Virus record (IMG/VR): IMGVR_UViG_3300008954_000300
Span: 1-22,549 of that record
Source: a virus
DNA: 22,549 bases
Direction: 5' to 3' (one strand)
The position numbers and the translations under genes were made by a program. This document shows, one piece after another, positions 21,946 through 22,549 of this stretch. The notes beneath the pieces were generated by a model. That model did not search any database and was not told the DNA's origin. It was given only the letters and a program-made list of their open reading frames with translations. Numbering within the stretch: the stretch's first letter is position 1; the number at the start of each line of letters is the position of its first letter.

Positions 21946-22509
21946 TTATTCCACGTAGGGCCCTTTTCTGGCGAATAGTACCACCACGGTGCGGTGGCCC
22001 TTTTCGACGGGCAGCGCTTCGTGGCGTGCTGCTCGGCCGGTGTTCCGCCACCACGTAAACCACCCTAGCTTCGGGTGCACGGCCGGCCAGCCGTTTTCTG
22101 GGAAGTATAGGCCGCCACCGTCGTGGCTGTCTGAAATAGCAACCACCGCCGTAAACTTCCGCGGGCCGCCATGGGCCTGCATCTGCTCGGCGCTGGCGGG
22201 GTCTTGCGGGTTATCGTTGTGCAATCCGTAATACTCGCCGCGGCCGTAGTTGACCATCTGTGCCGGTTCAATGTGGGCCAGGGGTAGCCCGCAAAGATCC
22301 GCAAACCGCTGGCGCAGTGCTGTAACCACGGCCGGCGGTTGGGTAATGTCGCCGCTTCGGCTGCGTCGGTAGTGCGGGCGTGGTGCAGGCCCGCGGGGCG
22401 TTCGCACGGTGGAAGTAGGCAGCTGGCTGGGTGGGTTCGCTGCGAGAATGGCCGCGGCCTCTGCGGGGCTTAGTGCGCCGGGGTTCTCGTATATCGGGAA
22501 AGTCGCCAC
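21946..22509 (-). CDS. 2-oxoglutarate/Fe(II) oxygenase, prolyl 4-hydroxylase-like
   Basis: The 187-residue protein has a P4H-type double-stranded beta-helix core. The approach YGRGEYYGLH leads to the iron ligands H-N-D (His97 and Asp99), the distal His is in RHEALPV (His163), and an Arg (Arg173, GHRTVVVLF) replaces the common Lys that binds 2-oxoglutarate. These enzymes hydroxylate proline or other residues using O2 and 2-oxoglutarate. AGGAGG at 22522-22517 directly abuts ATG 22515 but lies seven bases from GTG 22509, so I prefer GTG; the difference is two residues. Substrate is unknown; Pro-containing Thr linkers of this phage are a speculative target. Confidence 0.85.
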   Translation of the reverse strand: MATFPIYENPGALSPAEAAAILAANPPSQLPTSTVRTPRGPAPRPHYRRSRSGDITQPPAVVTALRQRFADLCGLPLAHIEPAQMVNYGRGEYYGLHNDNPQDPASAEQMQAHGGPRKFTAVVAISDSHDGGGLYFPENGWPAVHPKLGWFTWWRNTGRAARHEALPVEKGHRTVVVLFARKGPYVE

Positions 22510-22515
22510 CGCCAT

Positions 22516-22522
22516 ACCTCCT
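22516..22522 (-). promoter_or_regulatory. Strong Shine-Dalgarno AGGAGGT deciding the oxygenase start
   Basis: AGGAGGT touches the first ATG (22515), too close for that codon to be used well. The in-frame GTG at 22509 is seven bases from AGGAGG, the usual distance. This favours GTG as start. Confidence 0.6.
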
Positions 22523-22549
22523 AGGCCGCCCGCCTGGTTAGGTCGTCGT

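Noticed and set aside
1-22549. CRISPR arrays, tRNA or rRNA genes, insertion sequences, attachment sites
   Set aside because: I saw no regularly spaced direct repeats, cloverleaf-like sequence, transposase motifs, integrase or terminal inverted repeats. The only tandem repeats are the Thr-codon tracts.

Overview
The window is 22.5 kb of a high-GC, tightly packed tailed-phage genome (or prophage). Every credible gene lies on the minus strand, so transcription runs from base 22549 towards base 1. Genes abut or overlap by a few bases (ATGA, TGATG and TAGTG junctions), and no gene-free stretch exceeds 80 bases or so. The order is that of a lambda/HK97-type siphovirus: terminase, portal, capsid protease, decoration protein, major capsid, connectors, tail tube, tail chaperones, tape measure, tail tip. 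No sheath gene is present. Shine-Dalgarno sites of the GAGG type show a bacterial host. No host gene is present, so the host cannot be named. A Planctomycetota-like or other environmental host is only a guess.

Right part (22549 to 18220): a prolyl-4-hydroxylase-like 2OG-Fe(II) oxygenase, a single-HKD phospholipase-D-like protein, a small terminase-like protein, the large terminase and a small Cys-containing protein. Head part (18165 to 12136): a small gpW-position protein, a lambda-type portal, an S49 capsid protease with a probable nested scaffold, a two-domain decoration protein, the major capsid protein and a head-closure candidate. Tail part (12132 to 6060): a tail-terminator candidate, an HK97 gp10-like neck protein, the tail tube protein, a virion protein of unknown role, a small winged-helix-like protein with a Thr-rich tail, G/GT-type tail chaperones with a candidate -1 slippery site, the tape measure and a conserved tail-tip protein.

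Left part (6059 to 1) is the unusual section. It starts with a 792-residue adhesin-like protein of Cys/Trp modules joined by poly-Thr linkers. A small coiled-coil protein with a C-terminal membrane helix (holin-like) follows. Then comes an enzyme cassette: a glycosyltransferase fused to a methyltransferase-like domain and a zinc ribbon, a PAPS-dependent sulfotransferase, and a second SAM methyltransferase cut by the window edge. The last three genes are chained by 4-base ATGA overlaps.

The main proposal is that this cassette glycosylates, methylates and sulfates the phage's own Thr-rich linkers. The glycosyltransferase carries a DxH metal motif and a GFGGEE...GG...P...H block resembling eukaryotic polypeptide GalNAc transferases (GT27). 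The linkers contain ten copies of T-x-x-P, the acceptor pattern those enzymes favour. Related Thr-rich tails end the tail tube protein and the small protein at 9685-9975. This reading is inferred from motifs and gene position only. Modification of host surface glycans is the main alternative.
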